A stretch of DNA of 64,000 nucleotides from Sipunculus nudus. Taxonomy: Eukaryota; Annelida; Sipuncula; Golfingiida; Sipunculidae. The notes below the pieces were generated by a model. It saw only the letters and a program-made list of their open reading frames with translations. It ran no database searches and was not told where the DNA came from. Both the position numbers and the translations under genes were made by a program. The stretch covers positions 829,579 through 893,578 of the forward strand of contig CM049307.1 of assembly GCA_026874595.1 (NCBI GenBank), given 5' to 3'. This document shows positions 37,042-49,313 of this stretch, one piece after another. The first letter of the stretch is position 1; each line of letters starts with the position of its first letter.

Positions 37042-37194
37042 GGTATGGTTGGTACCTGGAAAAGGTGATTGTTCATGACCTTGACAACAAGAAGACATAT
37101 GTTGTTCCTTGTCAACGCTGGTTATCGTCCCGGGAAGAAGATGGAAAAACAGTCCGCGCATTCTTTGTGGAGCTGTCAGCTGATTATGCTAAAG
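37042..37194 (+). CDS. Exon: C-terminal part of PLAT/LH2 domain
   Basis: 153 nt, phase 1 at both ends. The acceptor is ATAAAAG with a poor pyrimidine tract and the donor AAAG|GTAAAC. The codon split across the previous intron gives Gly, and the exon continues YGWYLEKVIVHDLDNKKTYV and then PCQRWLS. That is the classic end of a PLAT domain: G-W-Y/F-L-x-K-V-x-V, then the F/V-P-C-x-x-W-L strand. The tail KTVRAFFVELSADYAK leads into the acidic linker. The match of both domain motif and intron phase is what makes the gene model secure. Confidence 0.88.
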
Positions 37195-37972
37195 GTAAAC
37201 ATATCTTTTGTACATTTCAAGTAAAAAGCAATGTTGAATGTTTTAAACTCCTCTAGTAACTAAAATAATGTTTAAACTGTTATAAGTGATGTGCACCTTT
37301 GCATGTTCTGAGTATTTAATTAGTTTTGATTAAGATAGGTTTTCAAAAGGTAGTAAATAGTGACTGCACCATGATGAGGCTTTGCCCCTGGAAAAATTGT
37401 CCTTAACAATACCAACAGTAAAGTAATCCAATCAAGGAACCATAAGCTATTTAACATTAGTGAAAACTCAACTTGAAGCATTACATTCTTTATAGCACAC
37501 TGTCACCATTAGCAGACTCAGGTGCTTGGCCTGAGATACTATGTAAAGCTAGCTACAAAATGTAAGTCCCTGTGTTGAGAGTTCTTACTAACTTTATGAA
37601 AAATACATACTGTGACAAGAGATTTAGTATTAAAGTTCTTTTCTGTTAATCTTCATATCATAATTGAAAAGTTCCCCATACTTTATCTGGACAGTACTTG
37701 GATATTAGATTCACTAGATGTATTAATAAATTAATAGATGAATTAGGATAATTAGTAACCTGATCTATGCTGAGTACTTTTGTGTCATTAAAGATAATGT
37801 ACAAAAGGGAAACAGACTCTGAACATATTTATGCATGGTTGCATATATGGAGTGTGTAAAAAAATGTTTATCAGTATGTAATTTTTCTTCAATGAAAATT
37901 TTTGCAAAGAACACATACACCCGTCCAGACTGTTAATTGGTTTAATTTTATCAATTCATCTTTTATTTTTAG
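37195..37972. other. Intron, no feature recognised
   Basis: AT-rich intron between PLAT exon 3 and the linker exon. No repeat or coding signal seen. The acceptor TTTTATTTTTAG is strong. Confidence 0.6.
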
Positions 37973-38670
37973 AGCCAGAAAAGTCCCATGTGCCAGCTGA
38001 GGTTGATCCGAATTTAAAAATCATTAGTTACGAGAGGGCTACTGATACTGAGGATTCCCGCAGCATGTCCAAAGCAGACTATAAGAGCAGTAACACAAGC
38101 CTGCTCACCAACCCCAGCGAAGGCGGTGGACAGCAGAGTTTTGTTGAGTCTAGCAGCAGTAGCACATATGACAGTGACTCTGACTCGAGCTACTCAGACT
38201 CTGACACAGAAGTTGATGAACCTGATGTCACAAGACTGGGCACTTTTACAGATACCACCAGACCTGACTCTGACATTAATGTGACGGTTAACCAGAAAAA
38301 GCCTGATCCAGCACCAGAGAAGACCTTGGTGTCCAGATCACGAGATGTGACCCGACTTGGATCAAGGAGAAATGGAGATAAGAAGACCACAAGCCCGCTG
38401 AGGCGAGATGACTTCTTTGACCAGAAGCCTGCTGGACGTGACTACAGTTTTGTATCAGACTCAATCTCACAGAGCACAGACAGAGACAATAAATCTGATT
38501 TTGAGTCTGATAAACCACTGTACTCTTCCCGCGGTGATGAAAATAAACCCATGAGGCTCGTGAAAGAGGAGAGTGAGGAGGACCAGGACACTGCTGTGCT
38601 GAAGAAGAAGGTCAAGGACACCAAGGATGAAAGTCAGGACCAAGGCAAAGAGTTCATGGATGGGTTCAAG
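37973..38670 (+). CDS. Exon: acidic, Ser-rich linker
   Basis: The largest exon (698 nt) starts in phase 1 and ends in phase 0 with AAG|GTCAGT. It encodes about 232 residues of low-complexity, charged, probably disordered sequence. Features include a Ser/Asp block (SSSSSTYDSDSDSSYSDSD), a duplicated DVTRLG motif about 44 residues apart, and a Lys/Glu-rich end. It sits between the PLAT domain and the ankyrin repeats and likely acts as a flexible, phosphorylatable spacer (inference from composition; acidic Ser clusters are typical CK2 targets). No catalytic motif is visible. Confidence 0.85.
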
Positions 38671-38965
38671 GTCAGTGGCTTGTGGATTGACATTCTGTCC
38701 ATTAATTTGTATCATCACGGTAGTTCAGCATTTGTACTAATTTAAAGGTGTATGAACATTGTGGAATATACCTGATTTTTTGCAGGGTATATTAGGCAAA
38801 AATGCTGTATCATATTTACTGATTTACTAGGTAGATTTCAAACCAAACTTTGATACAAAAATAAAAGGAGAGAAAAAAAGAAAAAGTCTGAAAATCAACT
38901 CTTTCAGGGAATTTTGTTGTAGTACAGCTTGTATATTAAGGTTCAGATTTTTCTCTGTTTGACAG

Positions 38966-39135
38966 GCTGGCCTTGAAGCAGCAAAGAAGTCTGATACCTC
39001 AAGTCAGGCCACTGAAAGTGATGCAACTGAAGAAAGAGAGCAAGTTCTGAATGGACCTACAGTACACCAGGCAGCCAAAACAGGGGACCTGGACAGGATA
39101 AAGAAGCTAGTTGAATACAAACCAGAGCTGAAAAA
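38966..39135 (+). CDS. Exon: linker end and first ankyrin repeat
   Basis: 170 nt, phase 0 in and phase 2 out. The acceptor is CTGTTTGACAG and the donor AAAAA|GTAAGT. It begins AGLEAAKKSDTSS, continues the acidic linker, and then enters an ankyrin-type helix pair (VHQAAKTGDLDRIKKLVEY, with the A-A-x-x-G-x-x-x-x-x-x-x-L pattern). The split codon at the 3' end is completed by the exon at 46922 to give Asn before the next repeat, as expected. Confidence 0.88.
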
Positions 39136-39580
39136 GTAAGTAAATACTAATCTAAGGTGGCAAAGCCGATGGAACAAATCCTTCAGTGTACCATCACATA
39201 ATGTTTCAAAATTTGCTGTAATAGGGTAGTTACATTGTCTCTGCAGTATGTGCATTTTGTATAAACTGACATTTATTAGCTCAGCTGTATGTAAGTCATG
39301 TGAACTATAGTAATGATCCATCATCCATCTGCCTGGCTCTCCAGCGATATGTCTGTTAACAGGTCAAAAATTTAACCTGTAATAATATAGATTCAGACAG
39401 GATATTGTGCATACAGTTAGGGGCAAAAACTATAAACATACCTGAAACTAATTCAATGTGAGCTCATTCCTCTGAGAAATTAAGCAAAAACCTCCATTTT
39501 CAATTGAAACCTATTGCTACATGGCCTATGTATACCCATTCTCATATTAACATTTCAGTTGATCTTAATTATTGGGGCCT
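39136..39580. other. Intron start with decayed family A-like sequence
   Basis: After the donor, a weak family A-like head (TTAGCTCAGCTGTATGTAAG near 39276) and diluted family phrases continue to about 39580. Confidence 0.45.
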
Positions 39581-40745
39581 GCTATAGTGATCACCATGTC
39601 AGTCTGTACTTCCTTCCTTCTGTCAGTGACACTTTCTTTTGCGCATGATAACTCAACAACAACATACTTCAGCTTTTCCAAATTCACAGTTATGATTGGT
39701 ACATACGAGGGCTCTAGACCTGTTGAATTACAGACCTGTCGGATATCCAATATGGCCACCACAGCCCCAATCACTGATTTTCTCTCATGCACAATAAATC
39801 AACAACAACATACTTACCTTTCCCAAATTCACAGGGATGATTAGTACAAATGAGTGCTCCAGACCAATTGAATTACAGACCTGTCAGAATTCCATTATGG
39901 CCACAACAGCCAAATCGCTGATTTTTTTCATGCGCAATAACTCAACAGCAACATACTTCAGCTTTCCCAAATTCACAGGGATGATTGGTACATATGAGGG
40001 TTCCAGACCTATTGAATTACATACCTGTCGCAATTCTAATATGGCTGCTACAGCCCAACCCCTGATTTTCTTTGATGCACAATAACTCAACAGCAACATA
40101 CTTCAGCTTTCCCAAATTCACAGGGATGACTGGAACATGAGGGCTCCAGACCTATTGAATTACAGATCTGTTGGAAATCCAATATGGCATCCAAACCCCA
40201 ATCACTGATTTTCTTTCACACGCGATAATAACTCAACAACAACATACTTCAGCTTTCCCAAATTCACATGGATGATTGGTACCTTTGAGGGTACTATCCC
40301 TGTTGGATTACAGGTCTATCCGAATTCCAGTATGGCTGCCAGAGCACAATGGGTGATTTTCTTTTGCACACGATATCTCAACAAGAACATGTTTGATCTT
40401 CATCATATTCTTAGGGATCATTGGTGCCTATGCGTACTCAATCCCTTTTGAATGACAGACCTTTTGGAATTCCAATATGGCTGCAATAGCACAATTAGGG
40501 ATTTTTTTTAAGCACAATATCTAAAAAAAAAATGCTTGTTCTTTCAAATTTACACAGAGTTGATTGGTACCTAAAGGGCTCCATCTCTATCGAATTGCAG
40601 ACCTGTTAGAATTCCAATATTGCCACCAGAGCAGAATCATTGACTTTCTTTCACACCCGATATCTCAAAAAGAACATGCTTGATCTTTCTCAAATTCACA
40701 GGGATCATTGGTGCTTATGAAGACTTCTGACCTATTGAAATACAG
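39580..40745 (+). repeat. 145-bp tandem repeat, 8 degenerate copies
   Basis: Units share AACAACATACTTCAGCTTTC, AAATTCACAGGGATGATTGG and AGACCTATTGAATTACAGAC, then CCAATATGGC(T/C)GCCA. The ACATAC/ACATG landmark recurs at 39662, 39806, 39951, 40096, 40242, 40387, 40531 and 40674, a spacing of 143 to 146 bp. Copies are clearly diverged, so the array is old. No long frame is conserved. Confidence 0.85.
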
Positions 40746-41011
40746 TTTTATTTCAAATAAATGAAACATACTGTAAATGTCGCTGATCGTATATCTGTCA
40801 ACGTTGAATTCTCTGGTGAGGTCAGCTGGCTTGGTAACCATGACCATGTCAGCTTGTCATCAACCAACAGGATATGGCGCTTGCGCTTACATGACTCCAT
40901 TAAAGAGTAAGAGCTAACAGTATGTAAAAATTCACCCGGAGAATAATTAGGATGAGCAGTTATTGGTGTTGACATTGACTATCACAATGGTTTAATCAGT
41001 TCATTGCATGG

Positions 41012-42270
41012 TTTTTAGCTCAGCTGACTATAAGTCATCTGAGCTATAGTCATGGTCCATTGTCCATAGTCTGTCCGTCTGTCTGTCCGACCGTAATTCT
41101 GGCACATTTTCGACACCATTGGACCTACAAATCTGAAATTTGGCATACAGTTAGATGTCCCCAAAATCTCCTACCATGCCAAAAATTGGGTCAGTAGGAC
41201 TTCATTAATAACCTCAATTTTTATTAAAAATTCTATTTTCACACTTCAGGACTGCCTAATATCAAAACCATTCATCTGGTTTTCCACATATTTACCATAA
41301 ATATTCCCCTATATAGTTCCTATGTACAAGCCAGAAATTAAGTCAGTATAATATAATTTTAAAAAGTTATTGGCCCAAACATAATGGACTTTGTAAAAAA
41401 ATCAGGGAAGATATTTGGTCACTTAAGACCAAAATTGTTAAACCTAGGGACTTTTTTTAAGTAATACAACTTTAGTTAATCAAAATTTAATTGTATACCA
41501 AAAAATTAGATGAAAATTTTTTAAATATTAGCAAAAATATAAATTTGGCACCTTAAATCTTGCCCAAGTTTGACCATGGCATGTTTCTTTCTTGTAAGAA
41601 CATTTGATTTACTTTTAACAGTCTGTATATATATAGATTTAATCTGTTAAATTCTGAAATTTGAAAGTAAAAGCTTAAAAATTATACTAGTTATTGAAGT
41701 TTTTCTGAGGCTCTAATGTATTTACATTTTGAACCTCCAGACCAGCCATGTTTGGTCGCTACAGCCTTGCCTGGGTAAACTTGATGCAACACTGCTGTCA
41801 CAAATGTAGAATCACGTGGCAAAAATGACCCTTCCCCCCCCCCCCCCCCCCCCGGCCCAACCAGATATGTTGCATTTGTTACATTCTTTAATTGCATTGC
41901 TCTTTCTGATTCAATGTATACAACTTTTCTTGAATCAAGTGCTATTTTCAGATATTTATTATTTTTTTCAAATTTCAAAATAAATTTTAAGAAAAATAAA
42001 TACATCTGTGTATATAATGTGATGTTGCCTGAGCAGATTAACTATAAATGTTGATGCAATTGAGAATTGCTAATCAACTTAAATTTTCTAATATAATTAA
42101 TATATACTGTAAATGTATAGTAAAATTTAAAAATTTTGTGCAAAATTTCCCTAAAAAAAATACATGGATTAAAAAAATGAAGATCTAATGCAAACATTCG
42201 TTCAGTATTTTTCTGCCTCATTAGAATGGAAATTAAAGTGATTTGCTTTGTTTTTCTGTCTCTCTGTCCT
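41012..42270 (+). mobile_element. Family A element, truncated 3'
   Basis: The head TTTTTAGCTCAGCTGACTAT continues to a phrase shared with 34963 (TTAGAATGGAAATTAAAG). It has a poly-C tract at about 41836. It is cut where the endonuclease fragment begins. Confidence 0.68.
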
Positions 42271-42274
42271 CATT

Positions 42275-42790
42275 ACAAACTTATCAGAAATGATCAAATA
42301 GCTGTCAGAGGAACAACAAACAAAAGACCACCTCATGGTTTAGCCATTTATTTACATGAACAGCTGAGTCCCCATGTAACCATTCACCACCACACAACAC
42401 CAGATTTTGAGTCATCTCTTCTCTATATTCACACTCAGACTCAGTCACTTCAGATTGTTTTCCTCTATAGGTCACCCGCATGTCCAATCAGTAACTTCTT
42501 CTCTGAACTCCAAGTTTTAGTCTCTCAAGTTGACCTCAACCTGCCTATAGTGATCATGGGCGATTTCAATATTGACATTTCTAATATAATATATAACACC
42601 AAATTGACACAATTATATGTCAACTCTTTAAATGTCAACAACTATAGTCAGAGAACCAACCAATGACCTTGGAAATACCATAGATCTTGTCTTTACTAAC
42701 TGTTTAAATGCTTCAGTTTCAACATTAGAAAACACATGGTCAGATCACAAGATATTCTAAGCAACAATCCCCCATTCTTCAGTTCACATC
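42275..42790 (+). pseudogene. Endonuclease/exonuclease/phosphatase (EEP) domain fragment of a transposon
   Basis: The reading frame has an apurinic-endonuclease-like core: HGLAIYLHEQLSPHV, then a VFLYRSPACPISNFF strand, the catalytic PIVIMGDFNID (G-D-F-N), and after one frameshift near 42660 the segment GNTIDLVFTNC ... WSDHKIF (S-D-H catalytic motif). A stop follows at once. Such EEP domains occur in non-LTR retrotransposons and in animal Helitron relatives (Helentrons). With no RT or helicase next to it, the source cannot be decided. The G-D-F-N and S-D-H residues are intact but the frame is broken. Confidence 0.75.
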
Positions 42791-43101
42791 AAACATGGCA
42801 ACTTCTCATAGCTAAATCTACCATTTCTTCTCTATAGATACTTTTTGAGACATTCTGTGAGACTGAGTTTGTCACACCTACAACCTGCGGTTGGCTACTC
42901 AGTTATGGTCTGTTGTAACATTTTGTTTGTACAGGTTAAATACCCTAGCCTGGGCATTATGATTAAAGCGAGCCAAGGATAACCCTGGTCGGTGGGGCGG
43001 TGTTTTCACACCTATACTGCCTATACTCTGGTGCAGTCGGCACTATGCATCACTGCTGATCTGGCTACCTTTATTTTGAATCAGCCGATCTATTGTACCA
43101 T
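42790..43101. other. Short spacer, nothing recognised
   Basis: Sequence between the endonuclease fragment and family B, with a short GC-richer part at 42990-43040. No feature assigned. Confidence 0.4.
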
Positions 43102-46100
43102 TTTTAGCGAACCTGTGAGCTTATGCGATCGTGCGGCGTCATGTGTCCTGCGTCGTCTGTATGTTTACCATACCTATCTCAAAAACAGCAGGAGCTAGCA
43201 TCACCAAATATTTTGCAAATAATCAGTCATCCAAAAAACTATAAAGGATTTTGTTTATTTTTTTTCTTACTGCATTTTCTTAGATCTTATAGGGAAAAAG
43301 CTGAAAAAGCTTTAAAAATCTTCTTCTCCGAAACTGTCCAGCCAAATTGTCCAATATTTCACAGAAATGATCCTTGGAACAATCTTTCTCAAGTTTGTTC
43401 GAATGGTTCCAGTTCGCAGATTTTTGGCTGAGTTACAGGAGGTTGAACTTTGTTAATTGTGCAAAAAAGCATATTGAAATTTAAATCTCAGAAACGGCTG
43501 GAGCTATCATCAGCAAATTTTATGCCAATGTTGGTCACATAGGTCGTATCTGAAATATCTGCATCGGCTTATTTTGTACAGGGTCATCAGTGCCTGAATC
43601 ACACTGAGGGCTACAAAAAACTTCTTCTCTGAAACCATATGGCCAAAATGTTTAATATCCCACAGAAATGATCCTAGGGTAGTGCTTTCTGAAGTTTGTT
43701 CAAATGGTCTCTTTTCAGTGACTTTTGGCCAAGTAACGGGAAGCTGAATTTAGTCATATGCCCTAACAGCCCATTTTAGCTCAGTGGCTACAAAGATCTT
43801 CTTCTCAAAAACTACTGGGCCGAATCCTTAAATCTCACACATTAATTATCCTCAGATGTTGATAATTCAAGTTTGTTAAAATGGTTTTGGTTCAGTGCTT
43901 TTTGGCTGAGTTACGGGAAGCTGAACTTAGCCAGTTTGCTGTATCTTCCTATATCAGTTATAAACCTACGAAACGTTTTTCCACTGATGCCACTGAAGCC
44001 AGTTTGTTAAATATTTTACAAGAATAATCTGTACAATAACTCTTATAATAATTGTCATTAATGGTTCCACATGAATGATTTTTGGCTGAATTATGAAGAT
44101 TGAATTGAGTCATTTTACCATATATGTTAGCTTTGTTATGCTGTTGTGACATCTAGCCTGGCACCAGTTTATCAGCATCTATTACATCATGCCACTAGAC
44201 ATTTAGATTTCAGGTTATCTTTGGTTAATATTGACAAGAAAGATTTTTTCAAAAGCTTTTAAAAAATTTAGATTTATGATTTAAGTTATTCATCCTACCA
44301 GGCAATGTTACAATCATGGATAATCTTCTCTCTGTGGCTATATAAAGACAACTGTACGTGGATTATATATTATTGGTATCCCTACTCAACTTAATTCAAG
44401 AATTTGCCATCAATGATATATATCTGTATTTTAATTTTGCATTCAGTATGCATCTGTAATAATTTAACATATATTTTTTATTTCTTTTTATAAAAAGTCA
44501 GCTGAAAAGCATTTTGTATTGGGAAAATAAATTTCAAAGTTATTTCAAGTAGGGACCACTTTTGTGTACAGATGGCAGCACTTGGTTTACCATTGGCAGA
44601 TTGCCAGTGCAACCAGGTATAGGTCAAGAGTTCACTCAGTGCAGTAGCTGCATTCTATTTATAGCTTTGGAATACTGCTCACTGCATCATATTTGGCACC
44701 AAAGTTCAGCCTGAATCTATTTATAGCTTAGGCAGACTGCCAACTGTGTCAGATTATGCAATAGGTCAAGAGTTCACTCAGTGCAGCCAGGTACAGGTCA
44801 AAAGTTCACTCTGTCTAGCCAGGTGCAGGTTAAGAGTTCACTCAAGCAGTAGCTTGAGGCAGCAATTTGTCACAGGTCACTCGGGGGCAACTGCCTTACT
44901 CACCTAAGCCTGGTTAGCCCAGTGCATCAAACTCTGGGGAAGTTTGATGTATTGGACTGATATTTTGACCTGTCTATGCGTCTTTGATGGTATTCTTATT
45001 TACCAGACAAGTGGTGCAAACCTACATTGACTTTTGCAGTGTATGTGCCAGCTTATTTCTAAGGAGGGGTTTGACATATCAGTCTGACATTGGGCATATT
45101 TCAATATCTCTTCGTTGCATATAAGACTGGTGGTGCCAGCTACAATAATTGTATCCGCCAAAACAGAGTCAGACGCCGACACTGCCGCCATCGCCGCATA
45201 GGTTTCCGGAGAACTCCTCCATAACCACTGGGCAGAATTTTTTTAAATTCGGAATTATGATCCGTCACATGTGAACTGCTGTGCCCTTATTTTTGGTTGA
45301 CCTCTGACCTTTCCTCTCTGCCCAGCATCCATTTGTGCATCTGTTTCCACACATAAACCCACATATCTTGGGAACCTTTTGACCGATAAGGCTAAAGATT
45401 TTGCACAAATGTAGCCCTTGAAAAGCTTTATAACATACACTAAAAATGGTGGCGCCACCTGCAACCATTTTTGCACAGCGTCCATCTGTTCATCTGCCTT
45501 GGGAAAAAAAACTCATATCTCTGCATTGGATGGACTTGTCCATCTAAAATTTGCATGTGTATACATCCTGGACAGCTTTCTTGATTTTATGACAGGTAGT
45601 GCCACCTACATTCACGTTTAAGCTGCAGACATCCAAGCTCATATCTCTGGAACCGTTTAACCAGTTGGGCTAAAATTTTGCATGTGTATAGATCTCCCAT
45701 AACTCTTTATTATACACAAAACTGGTGGTGCCACCTGCAACCATTTTTGCGCAGCGTCCATCTGTTTATCTGCCTTCGGATAAAATCACTTATATCTCGG
45801 CAGTGGTTTGACTTATCCGCCTGATATTATGCAGGTTTATACATCCTTGACTGCTTTCTTGATTTTATGACAGGTGGCGCCACTTACATTCAAATTTACG
45901 CTGCAGACATCCAAGCTCATATCTCAGGAACCATTTGACGGATTGGGCATAAATTTTGCATGTTTATAGATCTCACATAGCTCTTTATCATATGCAAAAG
46001 CAGTGGCCCCACCTGCAAACATTTTTGCACAGCGTCCGTCTGTTTGTTTGCCGTGGGATAAAATCACTCATATCTCGGCAGTGGTTTGACATATCTGCCA

Positions 46101-46436
46101 AAAATTTTGCAGGTTTATACATCTTGGATAGCTTTATGGATTTTGTGGCAGGTGGCGCCACCTACATTTATGTATACACTGCAGACATTCAGGCTTATAT
46201 CTCAAGACTGATTTGACATATCCCCCTGAAATTTTGCATGTGTATAGATCTCACATAGCTCTTTATCATACACAAAATTGGTGGTGCCACCTGCCACCAT
46301 TTTTGCACAGCGTCCGTTTAGTGTTTAGTACTTGCATTGTTACACATGTTCTTGAAAAGTAATGGTCCAGCATTGAAGCATTATACCTGGTGTAATCTCG
46401 TTGCACAGGTTCGCATTAGGCCTGTAGGCCATGTTA
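43102..46436 (+). mobile_element. Family B dispersed repeat, long copy
   Basis: The head is TTTTTAGCGAACCTGTGAGC and the tail TTGCACAGGTTCGCATTAGG CCTGTAGGCC. It includes the GCAGACTGCC repeats (44590-44790) and about four units of a ~290-bp tandem block (45250-46310) with CTCATATCTCGGCAGTGGTT and GGTGGCGCCACCTGCAACCA (palindrome at 45448, 45872, 46151). Longer than the 29602 copy because of the extra tandem block. Non-coding. Confidence 0.68.
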
Positions 46437-46921
46437 TTCAGGATGTTTTGTTCAGATTTCAGAAAAATGGTCAAAATTTCAGGTCTCTGTTTTTTATTTT
46501 GGATGAAAGATATTTTGGATAAAAGCGGTCTTCAAATATTCAATGTTCTACTGTATGGCCAACAGAATAATACAGTCAGTGATTTTCTATTGCACACATA
46601 ATTTCAGACATATCTTCTTTAATATTTATTGAACCAGTAGGATTTTGCATATGGATAAAAACCTGTTTCTGTTTGTCATATTTTTCAAATTTAAACTAAA
46701 CTTTTCACCGATATGAAAACTAGTCCAGCCCTACCAGAAATGCGGGGCCCTCTGGGGACCATTGTCTGACCACATCTAGTTTACAATCTGATTACATTAC
46801 TGTTAAGATTCTATGAATTTTTCAGTTTGAATAGTGTATTACCCTTCAAACAAGGGTTTAGAGTAAAGCATATTGCAGCTTTTCCATCAGATGCTTATTG
46901 CTGTATCATTTTGTGTTGTAG
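46437..46921. other. Intron 3' end before ankyrin exon
   Basis: No repeat recognised; ends with the acceptor TTTTGTGTTGTAG. Open frame upstream of the exon from 46827 is incidental. Confidence 0.5.
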
Positions 46922-47090
46922 TGCTTCTGATGAGAGGGGATGGACACCGCTGCACACCGCAGCCAACCAAGGGAACCTTGAGGTGGTCAAGTGGCTGTCT
47001 GTAAACTGCTCTAACCTAGAGGCAGAGACCCCTACCGGCTACACCCCCATGCATGTTGCTGCACTGAACGGTCACACTGACTGCCTGATG
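46922..47090 (+). CDS. Exon: ankyrin repeats 2 and 3
   Basis: 169 nt, phase 2 in and phase 0 out. It encodes DERGWTPLHTAANQGNLEVV, a canonical ankyrin repeat (G-W-T-P-L-H-x-A-A), then a second one, TGYTPMHVAALNGHTDCLM. The acceptor is TTTGTGTTGTAG and the donor GATG|GTAAAC. The last 45 nt plus the donor and following intron are the founder of the 117-bp satellite that fills much of the next intron. Several satellite copies are identical to the exon over these 45 nt. Confidence 0.9.
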
Positions 47091-47803
47091 GTAAACCATC
47101 CTATAATCAAGTCTGACACATACCGTATTCAATGTAATGAATGACCCCTGATGGTAAATGACCCCATGCATGTTGCTGCACTGAACGGTCACACTGACTG
47201 CCTGATGGTAAACCATCCTATAATCAAGTCTGACACATACCGTATTCAATGTAATGAATGACCCCTGATGGTAAATGACCCCATGCATGTTGCTGCACTG
47301 AATGGTCACACTGACTGCCTGATGGTAAATCATCCTATAATCAAGTCTGACACATACCGTATTCAATGTAATGAATGACCCCTGATTTTAAATGACCCCA
47401 TGCATGTTGCTGCACTGAACTGTCACACTGACTGCCTGATGGTAAACCATCCTATAATCAAGTATGACACATACCGTATTCAATCTAATGAATGACCCCT
47501 GATGGTAAATGACCCCATGCATGTTGCTGCACTGAACGGTCACACTGACTGCCTGATGGTAAACCATCCTATAATCAAGTCTGACACATACCGTATTCAA
47601 TCTAATGAATGACCCCTGACGGTAAATGACCCCATGCATGTTGCTGCACTGAACTGTCACACTGACTGCCTGACGGTAAACCATCCTATAATCAAGTCTG
47701 ACACATACCGTATTCAATGTAATGAATGACCCCTGATGGTAAATGACCCCATGCATGTTGCTGCACTGAACGGTCACACTGACTGCCTGATGGTAAACCA
47801 TCC
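47046..47803 (+). repeat. 117-bp splice-donor satellite, left block (about 6.5 units)
   Basis: The first unit overlaps the exon: its first 45 nt (47046-47090) are coding. The rest of the unit is GTAAACCATCCTATAATCAA ... GAATGACCCCTGATGGTAAATG. Each unit repeats the exon end, CTGATG|GTAAAC, and a second donor-like CTGATG|GTAAAT. The block ends at ATCC (47800-47803), where BEL/Pao sequence begins. Confidence 0.95.
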
Positions 47804-49313
47804 AAGGTTGAAAGGTTCTCGAGTTGGAAGCTTGCGCTTAAGGTCTTTGGACGGTTAATTTGTAGAGCTTCAGGTGCCAAGGATTCCTGTATTAGTACTG
47901 TGGAGGAAAGACTAAAGGCGCAGAATTTAATTATCAAACTACTCCAGGCAGAAGAATTCAGAGAAGAACTATCATTGCTGAAACATTCGAACATTCCTAG
48001 AGGGCATCGTTTGTATAACCTATACCCTATCATGGCTAACGGTGTGATGAGAGTTGGTGGGAGACTTAGAAAGGCCAGCTCTGCTTTTGAGGTAAACCAC
48101 CCTGTGATACTTCCAAAGAATGCCCATGTAACAAACCTGATCACTGCGCACTATCACGAACAGATGAAACACAGTGGAAGAGGCTTTACGCTGAATGCAC
48201 TAAGATCCAATGGATTTTGGGTGCTAGGTGGTACAAGGACAATCACAAGTTTTATCTTCAGGTGTGTAGACTGTCGTAATGTCGTCCTTTGGAAGTACAA
48301 CGCATGGCAGATCTTCCTAGTGAAAGAATTGAAGCAACAGCTCCATTTACCCACACTGGAATGGATTGTTTTGGTCCAGTTTTGGTCAAAGAAAGAAGAA
48401 AGGAACACAAGCGTTACGGTTTGATATTTACATTAGGTGTTCCAGAGCTATTCATTTAGAGGTGCTTGATGACATGTCCACGGACTGTTTTATAAACAGC
48501 TTAAGATGCTTCATAGCCTTGAGAGGTCCCGTGTCCACACTTCATTCAGATCAGGGCTCAAACTTCATAGGGGCAGCAAATGAACTGAGAGAAGCTTTGA
48601 AAGAGCTCAACATTTCAAGAATCCAAGATTATATGGCGGGTGAGCAGTGTGCATTTCATTTCAATCCACCCCATGCTAGCCACTTTGGTGGCATATGGGA
48701 ACGCCAAATACGGACGGTTAGGAGTATTTTAACGACTCTATTGAACGAAGCCTCTTGCCGTCTAGACACTTTGTCGCTTCGTACAATGTTGTATGAGGTC
48801 ATGTCAATCGTCAATAGTAGGCCACTCACGACAAATACACTGGATGATCCGTTGTCACTCGAGCCTTTGATGGCGGAAGGAGTACTTACATAACATTCAG
48901 CTCCTCTCCAAGTGGCATAAGGGACAACGGAATTTAAAGGTTGGCGACATTGTCCTTCTAAAGGAAAAAGAATTCCCTAGAAACAAATGGCCACTTGCAA
49001 AAATTACAGAAACCATGCCCAGTGATGACGGTTTCGTTAGGAAGGTCAAGGTAATGCTACCATCCAAGTTAGACAAGGCGGGAAAATGTGTAGGTCAGCC
49101 AACAGTTTACGAACGACCAGTGCAGAAATTGGTGCTTTTGCTAGAGGACTAATTGTGTCTTAGAATTCCTAACAGTGAACTTTGTATGTTTTGCAGCTAC
49201 TTGCGGGAATTAATGTTCTCGATATCATTTTATATTAGATTTCTCTTATGTAAATTTAGATTGAATCACATAGTGGTAGGTGGTTGATGTACACCATATG
49301 TGATTGGTGGGAG
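47804..49313 (+). pseudogene. 5'-truncated BEL/Pao pol fragment (integrase end)
   Basis: It begins abruptly inside pol, at the point matching 54289 of the downstream element, and runs to the same stop position (49150-49152) and on to the shared LTR. It contains the integrase zinc-binding region (HYHEQMKHSGRGF ... CVDC), the core motifs LHSDQGSNFIGA and GIWERQIR, and the C-terminal SKWHKGQRNLKVGD segment. Breaks: a 4-bp deletion after CGTAAT near 48274, a frameshift near 48435 and an internal deletion near 48890; the last two are shared with the downstream copy. About 99% identical to it by eye. Confidence 0.88.

Noticed and set aside
37990-38745. Reading the linker exon as a complete single-exon gene starting at 37990
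   Set aside because: The frame is open upstream to a strong acceptor with matching phase, and it ends at a donor. The tail after 38670 is intron.
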